Assembly: GCA_965262365.1 (NCBI GenBank)
Contig: OZ253541.1
Span: forward strand, 1,860,001 to 1,924,000
DNA length: 64,000 nucleotides
Direction of reading: 5' to 3'
From: UBA6522 sp965262365
GTDB lineage: Bacteria; Pseudomonadota; Gammaproteobacteria; Steroidobacterales; Rariloculaceae
A program made the position numbers and the translations under genes. Below, piece after piece: positions 1 through 9,018 of this stretch. Position 1 is the first letter of the stretch, and every line of letters starts with the position of its first letter. The notes below the pieces were generated by a model, which ran no database searches, was not told where the DNA came from, and saw only the letters and a list, made by a program, of their open reading frames with translations.

Positions 1-328
1 CCTCGGTCCACTCCATCCAGTCGGCGTAGGCCGCCTCGGGTGAGTCCGTGTAGCCCTGTTCTCGCTGTATCGGCGTATCGACGATGGCGAAACCGCCCGC
101 CATCACGGCATGCCCACCCATCACCGAGTTCATGTCGAGCAAGACCACGTGCACGCCCTCGCGCCCCATCTCAACCGCCGCCGAAAGACCCGACAGGCCT
201 GCACCGACGACGATGGCCTCGGCGTACCGCGGTGTTGCCAGCGGCTCCGGAGGCGGTTGCGAACAACCGGATACTGCGACCGCGGCTACAGCGCACAAGG
301 ACCCTGTCGGCCAGCGCATGGTAGTCAT
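1..328 (-). CDS. FAD-dependent lipoprotein oxidoreductase (fumarate-reductase-like flavoprotein), 3' part outside window
   Basis: The gene runs off the left edge, so only about 109 N-terminal residues are visible. It starts with a lipoprotein leader whose lipobox is VSGC (Cys about residue 22). A Rossmann FAD-binding motif GAGLSGLSAA follows at about residue 43, and then a GGHAVMAGG segment typical of the fumarate reductase/succinate dehydrogenase flavoprotein family. It would act on the periplasmic face as a membrane-anchored flavoenzyme; the substrate cannot be told from this part. The ATG overlaps the TGA of the upstream FMN enzyme (TGATG), so the two are almost certainly translationally coupled and may pass electrons to each other or act on the same substrate. 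KsdD-type dehydrogenases and flavocytochrome c subunits share this fold, so the exact subfamily is open. Confidence 0.75.
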   Translation of the reverse strand, partial: MTTMRWPTGSLCAVAAVAVSGCSQPPPEPLATPRYAEAIVVGAGLSGLSAAVEMGREGVHVVLLDMNSVMGGHAVMAGGFAIVDTPIQREQGYTDSPEAAYADWMEWTE

Positions 329-1572
329 CAAACCCTCTCGATATAGGAACTGTCGATCTGCGCGACCGACGTGACCCCGGCTTCCTGCATGACGCGGCGA
401 AATTCCGTCCGCAACAGCGCGAGCACCTGCTCGACGCCCGCCTGCCCGAAGGCGCCCAGACCCCATACGTAGGGTCTGCCGATACAGACGGCATCGGCGC
501 CCAGGGCCAGGGCCTTGAAGACGTCCGTTCCCCTGCGAAATCCACCGTCCACGAGGATCGGCATCCGTCCGCCCACCGCCTCGGCAATCTCCGGCAGGCT
601 CTCGATGGTCGAGCGTCCGCTCGCCTCCGAACGGCCGCCATGGTTGGAAACGATGATCCCGTCGACGCCATGCTGCAGGCACATGGCCGCGTCCTCGGCA
701 GTCACAATCCCCTTGAGCACCACTTGCATCGAGGTCGCCGACTTGAGGCGGTCGACGAATTCCCACGTGAGTCCGGTGGCCTGTGTACTCTCGACGCCTT
801 CCAGGTCGACCCCGGTCCACACGCCCCTGTTCGCGAGTCGCTCCTGAGGCGTCGCGTCGGGAACATGGCAGGCTGTGCAATCGGTGGTGTCCGAACGTAC
901 GTAGCGCTCGAATGTCTCCATGTTGCGGGGCGCCGAGCGGTCCACGGTGACCGCCACCACGGGGCTCCCGGCCTGCTCGGCGCGCTTGACCAGGGCCTCC
1001 GCGACGTGCCAGTAGTTGCTCGGATAGAGTTGGAACCAGACTGGCTCGTCCCTGGCCGCGGTGACGTCCTCGATGCTGCGGCTGGTCATGGTCGAAAGGA
1101 TCTGCGTATGCCCGCCGGCCCTGGCGGCTCGGGCCGAGGCAACCTCCCCGTCGGGGTCGTATTTCGCCTGCCCGCCCACGGGCGCCAGCGCGATCGGATT
1201 GCTCCACGGGATGCCGAAGACGCTGGTGGAGGTATCCGCGCCGCGAGCGTCAACCAATCGGCGCACCCGAATCCGAAAGCGGTCGAATCCCTCGCGATTT
1301 GCCCGCAAGGTTTCGTCACCGTCCGTGCCGGAGGCCGTGTACCCGTAATGCGCCGGCAACATGCGCGTCTTGGCTACCGGCTCGAAGTCGAAGACGTTGA
1401 TCGCCTCCTCCGCCGACTCGATGAGTTCGCTCGGCAATTCATCCGCCAGGATCTTCCCGGCCAACAGCGGAAGCATCCCGCTACCGGCAACAACCGGCGT
1501 GCCCGCCAGGTATCGTAAAAACATTCGGCGCGCCGCCAGGCGCTCCTGGCTGGTGAAACCCCGTCTGGACAT
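328..1572 (-). CDS. FMN-dependent alpha-hydroxy-acid dehydrogenase/oxidase with CxxCH insert
   Basis: A 414-residue member of the lactate dehydrogenase/glycolate oxidase TIM-barrel family, which oxidises 2-hydroxy acids to 2-oxo acids using FMN. Visible family motifs are the lysine in VLKGI (about 287), the catalytic SNHGGR block (309-314, His about 311) and the phosphate-binding DGGFRRGTD (341-349). The N-terminus carries a twin-arginine-like leader (RRMFLRYLAG), so the enzyme is probably exported folded with its flavin. I chose ATG 1572 rather than the longer frame because GGAGAG lies just upstream. An unusual CTACH sequence sits at about residues 232-236, in the part of the family that is variable and close to the substrate lid. 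It could bind haem c or a metal; this is unproven. It precedes a coupled flavoprotein gene (TGATG overlap). Confidence 0.88.
   Translation of the reverse strand: MSRRGFTSQERLAARRMFLRYLAGTPVVAGSGMLPLLAGKILADELPSELIESAEEAINVFDFEPVAKTRMLPAHYGYTASGTDGDETLRANREGFDRFRIRVRRLVDARGADTSTSVFGIPWSNPIALAPVGGQAKYDPDGEVASARAARAGGHTQILSTMTSRSIEDVTAARDEPVWFQLYPSNYWHVAEALVKRAEQAGSPVVAVTVDRSAPRNMETFERYVRSDTTDCTACHVPDATPQERLANRGVWTGVDLEGVESTQATGLTWEFVDRLKSATSMQVVLKGIVTAEDAAMCLQHGVDGIIVSNHGGRSEASGRSTIESLPEIAEAVGGRMPILVDGGFRRGTDVFKALALGADAVCIGRPYVWGLGAFGQAGVEQVLALLRTEFRRVMQEAGVTSVAQIDSSYIERV
865..879 (-). other. CxxCH motif inside the FMN enzyme
   Basis: The codons here give Cys-Thr-Ala-Cys-His. The motif is the c-type haem attachment signature, placed within a flavin TIM-barrel enzyme that carries an export signal. 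Whether haem is attached cannot be seen from sequence. Confidence 0.5.
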
Positions 1573-1741
1573 TGTTTTCTCTCCTGTGACAACCGCTCCC
1601 ACCGAGCGATTTGTCACGCATCATTTTTTCCCGCAGCCTCAAGACCGATCTGGATTTCGCCCCATTGTACAGTCTGAGTTGCCAGCGGCGATGCGGCCGC
1701 TATGATGGCCGCCAGCGCTTGGCTGAAACTCCGGAGTGAAC

Positions 1742-2737
1742 ATGGGACTTCTGGTCGACGGGCAGTGGCAGGATCGCGGGTACGACACGCGAATCGACAA
1801 GGGACGATTCGTCCGCAAGGACGCGCAATTCAGGAACTGGGTCACTGCGGACGGTTCGTCCGGCCCCAGCGGTACGGCGGGCTTTGAAGCCGAACCAGGG
1901 CGTTATCACCTGTACGTGTCCTACGCCTGCCCGTGGGCTCACCGAACGCTCATTTTCCGCGCGATCAAGGGTCTCGACGACATGATTTCGCTGTCCGTCG
2001 TTCACTGGTTCATGGGTGAGTCGGGCTGGACCTTCAGGGACGCGGAAATCCCCGATACGGTGAACCATGCGCAGTTCATGCACCAGGTCTACACGGCAGC
2101 CAAACCCGATTTCACGGGGCGAGTCACCGTGCCGGTCCTGTGGGACAAGCGCCGGGACACGATCGTCTCCAACGAGTCGTCGGAGATCATTCGCATGTTC
2201 AACAGCGCGTTCGACGGCGTCGGCGCCACACCAGGGGACTACTATCCCAAGGCGCTGCGAGAGGATATCGACGCGATCAACGACCGGGTCTATCGCACCG
2301 TAAACAACGGCGTATACCGCGCCGGGTTTGCCACCACCCAGGAGGCCTACGAGGAGGCGGTCGCGCCGTTGTTCGAATCCCTCGACTGGCTGGAGGACCG
2401 TCTTTCACGGCATCGCTATCTAACGGGCAATGCGATCTGCGAGGCCGACTGGCGCCTGGTGACGACCCTGTTCCGCTTCGATCCGGTCTACGCAGGGCAC
2501 TTCAAGTGCAACCTGAAGCGAATTGCGGACTACCCCAATCTATCCGCCTATACGCGGGATCTGTATCAACAGCCGGGCGTCGCCGAAACGGTGCGCCTCG
2601 ATCACATCAAGGCGCACTATTACGGAAGCCATGAATCGATCAATCCCACGCGCATCGTGCCCCGGGGCCCCGCAATCGACTTCGGGGCGCCCCACGACCG
2701 GGATCGAATCAGGGCCAGTCAGCGCGATCCGAGTTAG
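1742..2737 (+). CDS. yqjG: Glutathionyl-hydroquinone reductase (Xi-class glutathione transferase)
   Basis: This 331-residue protein has the length and layout of the YqjG/ECM4 (Xi-class) family. These enzymes reduce glutathionyl-hydroquinones to hydroquinone and glutathione disulfide in the cytoplasm. The diagnostic active-site block SYACPWAHRT lies at about residues 60-69, with the catalytic Cys at about 63. The C-terminal helical GST domain contains the family's YLTGN and YPNLSAYTRDL segments. ATG 1742 is preferred to the in-frame GTG at 1736 because GGAG precedes it by five bases. It is transcribed divergently from the FMN enzyme. Such enzymes protect against quinones, which fits the redox and aromatic chemistry suggested elsewhere in the window. 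Confidence 0.92.
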   Translation: MGLLVDGQWQDRGYDTRIDKGRFVRKDAQFRNWVTADGSSGPSGTAGFEAEPGRYHLYVSYACPWAHRTLIFRAIKGLDDMISLSVVHWFMGESGWTFRDAEIPDTVNHAQFMHQVYTAAKPDFTGRVTVPVLWDKRRDTIVSNESSEIIRMFNSAFDGVGATPGDYYPKALREDIDAINDRVYRTVNNGVYRAGFATTQEAYEEAVAPLFESLDWLEDRLSRHRYLTGNAICEADWRLVTTLFRFDPVYAGHFKCNLKRIADYPNLSAYTRDLYQQPGVAETVRLDHIKAHYYGSHESINPTRIVPRGPAIDFGAPHDRDRIRASQRDPS

Positions 2738-2755
2738 CCTTGTCGGACCGGGGTG

Positions 2756-3391
2756 CTACTCGGCCGCGAAGCAGTAGAGTAGCCCGGCCCCTCCGGTGGC
2801 CTGGAGATCCTCCTGCGAGCAACTCCGTGAGGCATGGGCCGAATTCCAGGACGTGTTCCCGCCGCCGTTCCGGTCATGATGCCCCACCTGGGCGCTGCCT
2901 TCGCTGCTGCTGGTCCAGTTGTTGCAGGTGTGGTCCGCATCATCGGGGAAATAGGCTGTACCGTCGGCCATGGAACCGGTGAGGATATCGTGCATGTTGG
3001 GCTGGTCGCCGCGCGCGTTGACGCGGTCACCGTTCTCATCGAGCCCGGTGCTTGCGAAGACATTGGCGTTGACGTGCAACTGGTCCAGGTTCTCCGCGAT
3101 CAGGTCGCCGTTGGCATTGTGCCAGGGGCCTTCGCCTATACGGCTGCGGGCATCGATGCCGCGGCCGCCTTCGGTCTCCGTCCCAAGGTAGGCATGCCAG
3201 GTCTTGTCTCCCGCGCCGGCGGCTTCCGCCAGCGCCTGACAGTGGGCATCGGCGCCTTCAATACCACCAAGGTCACCGCCGTTTCCCAGCCCCTCACTGG
3301 TAATGAAGAAGGTCATGTCCTGCGCCAACGCTCCCTGGGAACACGTAAGCGCCAGCAGTGTCGCCGCCAGAGCATAGATCGTTCGTCTCAT
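2756..3391 (-). CDS. Exported lectin-like protein (DUF1554/C-type lectin-fold)
   Basis: The 211-residue product has a clear Sec signal peptide ending near ALAQ (about residue 24) and a compact secreted domain. The start FFITSEGLGNGGDLGG, then GADAHCQALAEAAG and WHAYLG, matches the small lectin-like/DUF1554 proteins found in Leptospira and Proteobacteria, which are thought to have a C-type lectin-like fold. Cysteines are spaced as expected for periplasmic disulfides. A good ribosome site (GGAG) precedes ATG 3391. No partner gene is obvious: it lies between a convergent glutathione transferase gene and the two-component operon. A carbohydrate- or surface-binding role is inference from the fold. 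Confidence 0.65.
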   Translation of the reverse strand: MRRTIYALAATLLALTCSQGALAQDMTFFITSEGLGNGGDLGGIEGADAHCQALAEAAGAGDKTWHAYLGTETEGGRGIDARSRIGEGPWHNANGDLIAENLDQLHVNANVFASTGLDENGDRVNARGDQPNMHDILTGSMADGTAYFPDDADHTCNNWTSSSEGSAQVGHHDRNGGGNTSWNSAHASRSCSQEDLQATGGAGLLYCFAAE

Positions 3392-3469
3392 GTGTATTTC
3401 TCCGTTGTCGTCAAACAGGCGGACTCGCAGTCTAGCCGATTTCCCGCCACACCAAACCTCTATTTCGTT

Positions 3470-4891
3470 TCATGCTCGCTCCCCGGTGCGCGGCAGATTC
3501 CAGACCACCCGCAATCCGGGTTGATTGTCCTCCAGATCCACACCCGAATCGTGAAGCTTCGCGACCGCTACCACCAGACTCAGTCCCAGCCCATTTCCCG
3601 CCAGGTCGCGATGCGCTTCCAGGCGATAAAAGCGCTCGAAAACACGGCTGCGCTCTTCAGCAGGTATCCCGGGGCCGGAATCGCTCACCACCAGCCGTGG
3701 ACGCTTCGCCCGCCGGAGCAATTCCAGTCGAACATGGCCTCCCTCCGGCGTGTACTTGACAGCGTTGTCCACCAGATTGCATATCGCCTGGAAAATGAGA
3801 TCGCGATCGCCTCGAGTCTTCACCTCCTCGGTCGCGTCCAGCCGAAGCTCGATGTTCCTGTCGCTCGCGACGGGTTCATACAGGTCGGCAATGTCGGCAA
3901 CCAGCGCCCGCATGCCCACTTCCGCGAAATCCGTGCGCCGACTGCCGGCTTCTAGCTGGGCGATTCGCAGAAGCGCGTTGAACGTTCCAAGCATGCTGTC
4001 CGCTTCTGCGATGGACTGTTCAATGCCAGATTCCAATTCGTCCGGCGGAGTCTTGAGTAGTCGTTCCAACCGGGTGCGCAAGCGCGCCAGGGGCGTGCGC
4101 AGATCATGTGCGATGGCGTCCGAAACCGAGCGCACCCCCTCCATCAAGGATTGAATCTGGTCCAGCATGGCGTTCAGGTTGCCTGCCAGACGGTCGAACT
4201 CGTCACCGCCATGGTCCTGGGGCATGCGCCGCGAGAGGTCGCCGTGGCGAATGTCCTGACTGATCCGGTTGATCTGCTCAAGCCGTCCGGCGATGCTGCC
4301 GGCCATCAGGTAACTGCCGAGCACGGCGAGAACGGCCATGGCCGCCAATCCCCACGACATGGCGGACCGCACCACTTCGCGCGCCGAATCGATATTGCCG
4401 CCCATCCGGCCATACAGCAGTTGACGGTTGGGGGCGACCGGCACGATGCGCGCGTAAACGTCGTCGTCCCACTCGGGGATTTGTGCCCGGAAGCCGCGCT
4501 GAATATCCAGTTCGAACCGCACCCAACCGTTTGTTTCCGGAGCGTTGGTACAAAGCGCCAGAATCGATTCATCCTGATCCAGACGCTGGTATCCGCCTGA
4601 CAGGGCTTGACAGGCATCGTCGAGGACGATGTAGATTCCAGAAGGGTCCAGGTCCGCCTGGGCGTTGATCTCGGTGAGGAAAGACTCTTCGCCGCGTTCC
4701 AGGTAATACTGCCGGGATTGATTCAGCTCCAGTTCGATCGAGCCGCGCAATTCCTGCTCCAGGAATACCATCGTCTGGCGGTAGATGAATCCGCCCAGGA
4801 TCAGGAACGAAGCCGAGAACAGCACCATGAACAAGAGGCCCAGGTGAAACGTCGTGCTGCGCCAGACTTTATTGAGATGTTCCCAGTACAT
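3470..4891 (-). CDS. Two-component sensor histidine kinase
   Basis: A 473-residue inner-membrane kinase. A first transmembrane segment at about 17-38 and a second at about 180-200 enclose a periplasmic sensor of roughly 140 residues. A HAMP linker follows (about 200-250), then the phosphoacceptor helix with AIAHDLRTPLARLR (His about 262). The ATPase domain shows the N-box NLVDNAVKYTPEGG, the G1 box SDSGPGIPAEE and the G2 box GNGLGLSLV. The gene overlaps the upstream response regulator by 23 bases, so the pair is co-translated. The kinase belongs with OmpR-class regulators. The signal is unknown. The periplasmic domain has two Cys residues that could form a disulfide. Confidence 0.95.
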   Translation of the reverse strand: MYWEHLNKVWRSTTFHLGLLFMVLFSASFLILGGFIYRQTMVFLEQELRGSIELELNQSRQYYLERGEESFLTEINAQADLDPSGIYIVLDDACQALSGGYQRLDQDESILALCTNAPETNGWVRFELDIQRGFRAQIPEWDDDVYARIVPVAPNRQLLYGRMGGNIDSAREVVRSAMSWGLAAMAVLAVLGSYLMAGSIAGRLEQINRISQDIRHGDLSRRMPQDHGGDEFDRLAGNLNAMLDQIQSLMEGVRSVSDAIAHDLRTPLARLRTRLERLLKTPPDELESGIEQSIAEADSMLGTFNALLRIAQLEAGSRRTDFAEVGMRALVADIADLYEPVASDRNIELRLDATEEVKTRGDRDLIFQAICNLVDNAVKYTPEGGHVRLELLRRAKRPRLVVSDSGPGIPAEERSRVFERFYRLEAHRDLAGNGLGLSLVVAVAKLHDSGVDLEDNQPGLRVVWNLPRTGERA

Positions 4892-5546
4892 ACCCGATAC
4901 CGCGCACCGTGTGAATCAACGGCTTGTGAAAGTCCTTGTCGATCTTCTGACGGAGCCGGCTGATGTGCACGTCGATCACATTCGTCTGTGGATCGAAATG
5001 GTAGTTCCAGACGGACTCCAACAGCATTGCGCGAGTCACCACGTGGCCCGCGTTACGCATCAGGTACTCCAGAAGCTGGAATTCCCGTGGTTTGAGATCG
5101 ATCTCGATGTCTTCCCGAAATACCTGTCTTCCCAGCAGGTCCATGTGCAGCCCACTCGCCCGCAGCGAAGTGGTGACCTCGCGAGACGCTGCTCGCCGTG
5201 CCAGTGCCTCTATCCGCGCGATCAGCTCGGAAAACGCGAACGGCTTGACAAGATAATCGTCTCCACCGGCCTTCAGGCCGTGAACGCGATCATCCACCTC
5301 ACCCAGGGCACTCAGTATCAGCACCGGTGTCTGATTGCCGGCGGCGCGGATGGCCTGGACGGCGCTTAGCCCGTCCATTCCGGGCAACATTCGATCGACA
5401 ACCAGCATATCCAGGGAATCGTCGGCCGCCGCACGCAACAGATCGCGGCCGTCGCTGACATGGTCGACATCATGGCCCGCCTCGGTGAGTCCGTGGACGA
5501 TATGCTGCGCCATGGTCGAATCGTCTTCGACTATCAGGATATGCAT
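4869..5546 (-). CDS. OmpR/PhoB-family response regulator
   Basis: A 225-residue regulator with an N-terminal receiver domain and a C-terminal winged-helix DNA-binding domain. The acidic pocket is EDD at residues 7-9, the phosphoacceptor is Asp51 in VVDRMLPGMDG, and the conserved Lys is in YLVKPFAFSEL (about 101). The C-terminal half ends with the typical VRGIGYVLG. It is the first gene of the pair with the sensor kinase, whose start lies inside its last codons. GGAGAG precedes the ATG. The promoter must lie in 5547-5792, a region shared with the divergent amidohydrolase gene, so the operon may autoregulate or control that neighbour. The latter is inference. Confidence 0.95.
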   Translation of the reverse strand: MHILIVEDDSTMAQHIVHGLTEAGHDVDHVSDGRDLLRAAADDSLDMLVVDRMLPGMDGLSAVQAIRAAGNQTPVLILSALGEVDDRVHGLKAGGDDYLVKPFAFSELIARIEALARRAASREVTTSLRASGLHMDLLGRQVFREDIEIDLKPREFQLLEYLMRNAGHVVTRAMLLESVWNYHFDPQTNVIDVHISRLRQKIDKDFHKPLIHTVRGIGYVLGTSQ

Positions 5547-5692
5547 TCACACTCTCCGGATATCATCGGCTCCCGGCCGGTCAGGCCAGCGATCCTCAAC
5601 ACTAGTGAAAACTCGGTGACCGCGCCAGCGAAACCCCACGACATTACAATAAGTTAAGCTTGCCGTGTACCGGCACGGTGTGCACGTGCCCC

Positions 5693-5714
5693 GAGTATTC
5701 CAGGCTGTATACTC
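5693..5714. promoter_or_regulatory. Inverted repeat in the divergent regulator/amidohydrolase intergenic region
   Basis: GAGTAT (5693-5698) and ATACTC (5709-5714) form a six-base inverted repeat with a ten-base spacer, centred in the 246-base gap between the response regulator and the amidohydrolase. A short CCGTG/CACGG inverted repeat lies just upstream. Position makes an operator plausible, but the arms are short and chance is not excluded. Confidence 0.25.
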
Positions 5715-5792
5715 TTGGTGGATTGAAATGGTCGGACAGCCCGGTTCGCGGCATCGACCACGCGTTGAGTAAACCTGAAGAAGGAGTGCGCC

Positions 5793-6857
5793 ATGCCTGA
5801 TCGCAGAGGCTTCCTGAAGACGGCGGGAGGAGCCGCCGGAGCATTGTTCCTGACGCCGCTTGGCAGAACATTTGCCCAAACCGCTCGACGAGAGGCATTT
5901 GTCGGCTCCCAGCGAGCCACCACGGTGGACATACATGCCCACTGCGTCTTCCCGGCGGTGGCTGACATTCTTCAGGATACGGAGTTGTCCGGTGTCGGGT
6001 TCGGCTCCTCGCAGGTCCTCGGTCCCGGCCGCCTGGAGGTCATGAACGAGCGTGGCATCGACTACCAGGCACTGAGCATCAACCGGTACTGGTGGTACCA
6101 GGCCGACCGCGAACTTGCCGCGGACATCGTCCGGCTTCACGACGAGGGTCTCGCGGCCTGGGTCGGCGAACATCCCGACCGGTTCGTTGCCTTGACGTCC
6201 CCTGCCCTGCAATTCCCCGATCTTGCCGCGGAGCAACTCGAATACGCCGTCAACGAACTCGGTCATCGCGGCGCCTCGGTAGGCGGATCGTGCAACGGCG
6301 AAAACCTCTCCGAGGCCAGGTTCGACCCGTTCTGGGCCAAGGCGGAGGAACTGGGGGCGCCGGTATTCATGCACCCCGGCGGCGCTTCAAACCTGATACG
6401 CGACGGCGCCTTCGATGGCCGTGGCGATCTCGGCAACATCATCGGCAACCCGCTTGAGACCACCCATTTCCTGGCGCGGTTGATGTTTGACGGCACATTG
6501 GACAAGTTTCCGGGGCTGAAGGTGGTCGGAGCTCACGGCGGCGGGTATCTGCCGTCCTACCTGATGCGGACCGAGGTGGCCTGCGAGGTACGCGGCAACG
6601 CGGACTGCGCGAACACGCGTCTGCCCAGCGAATACCTGCGGGACCAGATTCTGGTGGACAGCATGGTATTCTCCCACGAAGGCCTCCGGCACCTGGTCGC
6701 GGAAGTCGGCGCAAGCCAGGTCGTTTATGGCACCGACGTGCCGTTCAACTGGCCCGACACGCTGGACCTGATATTGGAGGCGTCCTATTTGAGTGACGAG
6801 GAGAAGATCGCCATAGTCGGGGGCAACCTGATGGGGTTGTTGCGCATCGATGGCTAG
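5793..6857 (+). CDS. Tat-exported amidohydrolase (ACMSD-like, amidohydrolase_2 family)
   Basis: The 354-residue protein begins with a strong twin-arginine leader (DRRGFLK, then a hydrophobic stretch ending FAQ). The metal-binding HAH of the amidohydrolase TIM barrel is at about residues 48-50 (VDIHAHC). Later ligands are in MHPGGAS and in GAHGGGYLPS, and the last acidic residue is in YGTDVPFNWPD. The overall pattern is that of the ACMSD/gamma-resorcylate decarboxylase-like branch, which decarboxylates or hydrolyses small aromatic or carboxylated substrates at a divalent metal. Export by Tat is unusual for that branch, which is mostly cytoplasmic. AAGAAGGAG precedes ATG 5793. It is followed after 26 bases by the CxxCH protein, so they are probably co-transcribed. 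Confidence 0.85.
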   Translation: MPDRRGFLKTAGGAAGALFLTPLGRTFAQTARREAFVGSQRATTVDIHAHCVFPAVADILQDTELSGVGFGSSQVLGPGRLEVMNERGIDYQALSINRYWWYQADRELAADIVRLHDEGLAAWVGEHPDRFVALTSPALQFPDLAAEQLEYAVNELGHRGASVGGSCNGENLSEARFDPFWAKAEELGAPVFMHPGGASNLIRDGAFDGRGDLGNIIGNPLETTHFLARLMFDGTLDKFPGLKVVGAHGGGYLPSYLMRTEVACEVRGNADCANTRLPSEYLRDQILVDSMVFSHEGLRHLVAEVGASQVVYGTDVPFNWPDTLDLILEASYLSDEEKIAIVGGNLMGLLRIDG

Positions 6858-6883
6858 ATTTTGAAGAAAAGGGGAGTATCACC

Positions 6884-8992
6884 ATGGAGATGAAGAGCGA
6901 ATCAATGCGATTCGGAATACTTGCCGGGGCAGCCGTCGCGTTTTGGGCCGTCGCAGCCCAGGGGCAGGAGGTGATGATCGACGCCGACGACATCGGCGGT
7001 GTCGTCTCCAGCGAGAACGGTCCCGAAGGCGGCGTCTGGGTGATAGCCGAAACGGATGACTTTCAGACGCGCTTCGCAAAAATTGTCGTCACCGATGACG
7101 ACGGTCGCTACGTGGTGCCGGACCTGCCGGACGCCGACTACCAGGTCTGGGTACGCGGTTACGGACTGGCGGATTCCGAGAAGGTGTCCGCGCAGCCTGG
7201 AGACGCGTTGGACCTGAGCGCCAGGCCGGCCGCCGACGCTGCGGAGGCGGCCAAGGTATATCCCGCCATTGCCTGGTACGCCATGATGCACATTCCCGAC
7301 GAGAGCGAGGTGGCGCAAGTGTCCGGCGGGTTGAACGAATACCTGGGCGTCATGAAGAACCAGTCCTGCGTGGGCTGCCATCAGTTGGGCCAGCTATCCA
7401 CGAGAACGATTCCCGAGGAATTCCAGCACATCGAGTCCTCCGAGCAGCGCTGGATCCGCCGGGTACAGGCCGGCCAGGCCGCCCGGAACATGATCGAACC
7501 GCTGGCGTCACGACTCGCCGGTGTACCGTTCAAGTACCTGGCCGACTGGACCGATCGCGTTGCTGCCGGCGAAACGCCATCCTGGATTCCCGAACGGCCG
7601 CAGGGCATCGAGCGCAACGTCGTCGCCACCGTGCGGGACTGGGCTGACCCGAAGTCCTACCTGCACGACCTGTCGACGACCGATCGACGGGATCCGACGG
7701 TGAACGGCTACGGCAAGATCTTCGGCGCACCCGAACTGAGCACCGACAACTTCCCGATCCTCGATCCCATGACCAACACCGACACGACCTACCGGGCGCA
7801 GGTGCTGGACCCGGATACGCCAACCACCAACGACGCTCCCATCGGCCAGTCGTCGGCGTACTGGGGCGAGGAGCGGATCTGGGACAGCCAGGCCAACGCC
7901 CACAACCCCATGCTGGATCAAGACGGACGGGTCTGGTACACGGCCCGCGTTCGCGGTCCCACCAACCCCGACTTCTGCCGGGAAGGCTCGGATCATCCAT
8001 CCGCGCAGCTTTTCCCCACCGCGCGAGCCAACCGACACCTGGCGCTCTACGATCAGGAGACCGGGGAATACACGCCCATCGATACCTGCTTCGGGACCCA
8101 TCACCTGCAGTTCGCCTACGACGATAACAACACGTTGTGGACCAGCGGCGGAGGCGACGTGGTGGGCTGGCTGGACACCAACAAGTTCGACGAGACAGGC
8201 GACTACGTCGTCTCCCAGGGCTGGGCTCCGGCGATCCTGGATACCAACGGCAACGGCAGGCAGGATGCGTGGGTCGAACCGGGCGAACCCATGGACCCGG
8301 AACTGGACACGCGCGTGCCGGCCCGTTTCTATGCGGTGATGCCCAACCCGGCCGACGGTTCGGTGTGGGGCTCGTGGAGCTTTACCTTCCCCGGCGCGGT
8401 GGTTCGGCTGGACCCGGGCGACAATCCGCCGCAGACAGCCCTGGCGGAACGCTACAACGTCCCCCTGCCGGGATTCTCGTCACGCGGCGCGGACATCGAC
8501 CGCAACGGCGTGATCTGGGTGTCGCTGGGCAGCGGCCACCTGGGCGAGTTCAACCGAAGCAATTGCGAGGGTCCCCTGAACGGCCCCACGGCCACCGGCA
8601 ACCACTGCCCAGAAGGCTGGACTTTCCACCGCTTCCCCGGCCCGGGTTTCCCCGAGTTGCCGGAGTTCAGCGTCGAGTCCAGCTACTACACCTGGGTCGA
8701 CCAGCACAATTCCTCGGGGCTTGGCGACAATACCCCCATCGCTACGGCGAACCTGTATGACGGTGTGCACGCGTTTGTCGATGACGAATTCGTCACCATG
8801 CGCATTCCCTATCCCATGGGCTTCTACAGCAAGGGATTCGAGGGTCGCATCGACGACCCCGATGCCGGTTGGAAGGGCCGCGGGTTGTGGGTTCCCAGCG
8901 GCGACCGCACGCCCTGGCTGATGGAAGGCGGCAAGGGAAGTCGGCCGCTGGTGGTTCACTTCCAGGTGCGGCCGGACCCGTTGGCGAAGTAA
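6884..8992 (+). CDS. Exported CxxCH protein with carboxypeptidase-regulatory-like and beta-propeller regions
   Basis: A 702-residue protein with an N-terminal signal peptide (cleavage near AQGQE). Residues about 37-112 look like a carboxypeptidase-regulatory-like beta-sandwich (GGVWVIAETDD, DDDGRYVVPDLPDADYQVWVRGYG). A single c-type haem motif CVGCH is at about 162-166. The long C-terminal part has repeated segments of the streptogramin-lyase/SMP-type propeller kind (DGRVWYTARVRGP, NTLWTSGGGDVVGW, DRNGVIWVSLGSGHLGEF). It should be a periplasmic electron-transfer or substrate-binding protein; the catalytic role is unknown. GGGGAG lies just before ATG 6884, and the gene follows the amidohydrolase by 26 bases. 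A strong hairpin follows its stop codon. Confidence 0.75.
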   Translation: MEMKSESMRFGILAGAAVAFWAVAAQGQEVMIDADDIGGVVSSENGPEGGVWVIAETDDFQTRFAKIVVTDDDGRYVVPDLPDADYQVWVRGYGLADSEKVSAQPGDALDLSARPAADAAEAAKVYPAIAWYAMMHIPDESEVAQVSGGLNEYLGVMKNQSCVGCHQLGQLSTRTIPEEFQHIESSEQRWIRRVQAGQAARNMIEPLASRLAGVPFKYLADWTDRVAAGETPSWIPERPQGIERNVVATVRDWADPKSYLHDLSTTDRRDPTVNGYGKIFGAPELSTDNFPILDPMTNTDTTYRAQVLDPDTPTTNDAPIGQSSAYWGEERIWDSQANAHNPMLDQDGRVWYTARVRGPTNPDFCREGSDHPSAQLFPTARANRHLALYDQETGEYTPIDTCFGTHHLQFAYDDNNTLWTSGGGDVVGWLDTNKFDETGDYVVSQGWAPAILDTNGNGRQDAWVEPGEPMDPELDTRVPARFYAVMPNPADGSVWGSWSFTFPGAVVRLDPGDNPPQTALAERYNVPLPGFSSRGADIDRNGVIWVSLGSGHLGEFNRSNCEGPLNGPTATGNHCPEGWTFHRFPGPGFPELPEFSVESSYYTWVDQHNSSGLGDNTPIATANLYDGVHAFVDDEFVTMRIPYPMGFYSKGFEGRIDDPDAGWKGRGLWVPSGDRTPWLMEGGKGSRPLVVHFQVRPDPLAK

Positions 8993-9018
8993 CGCCTTAC
9001 CGGCGTCAATATCGTTTC

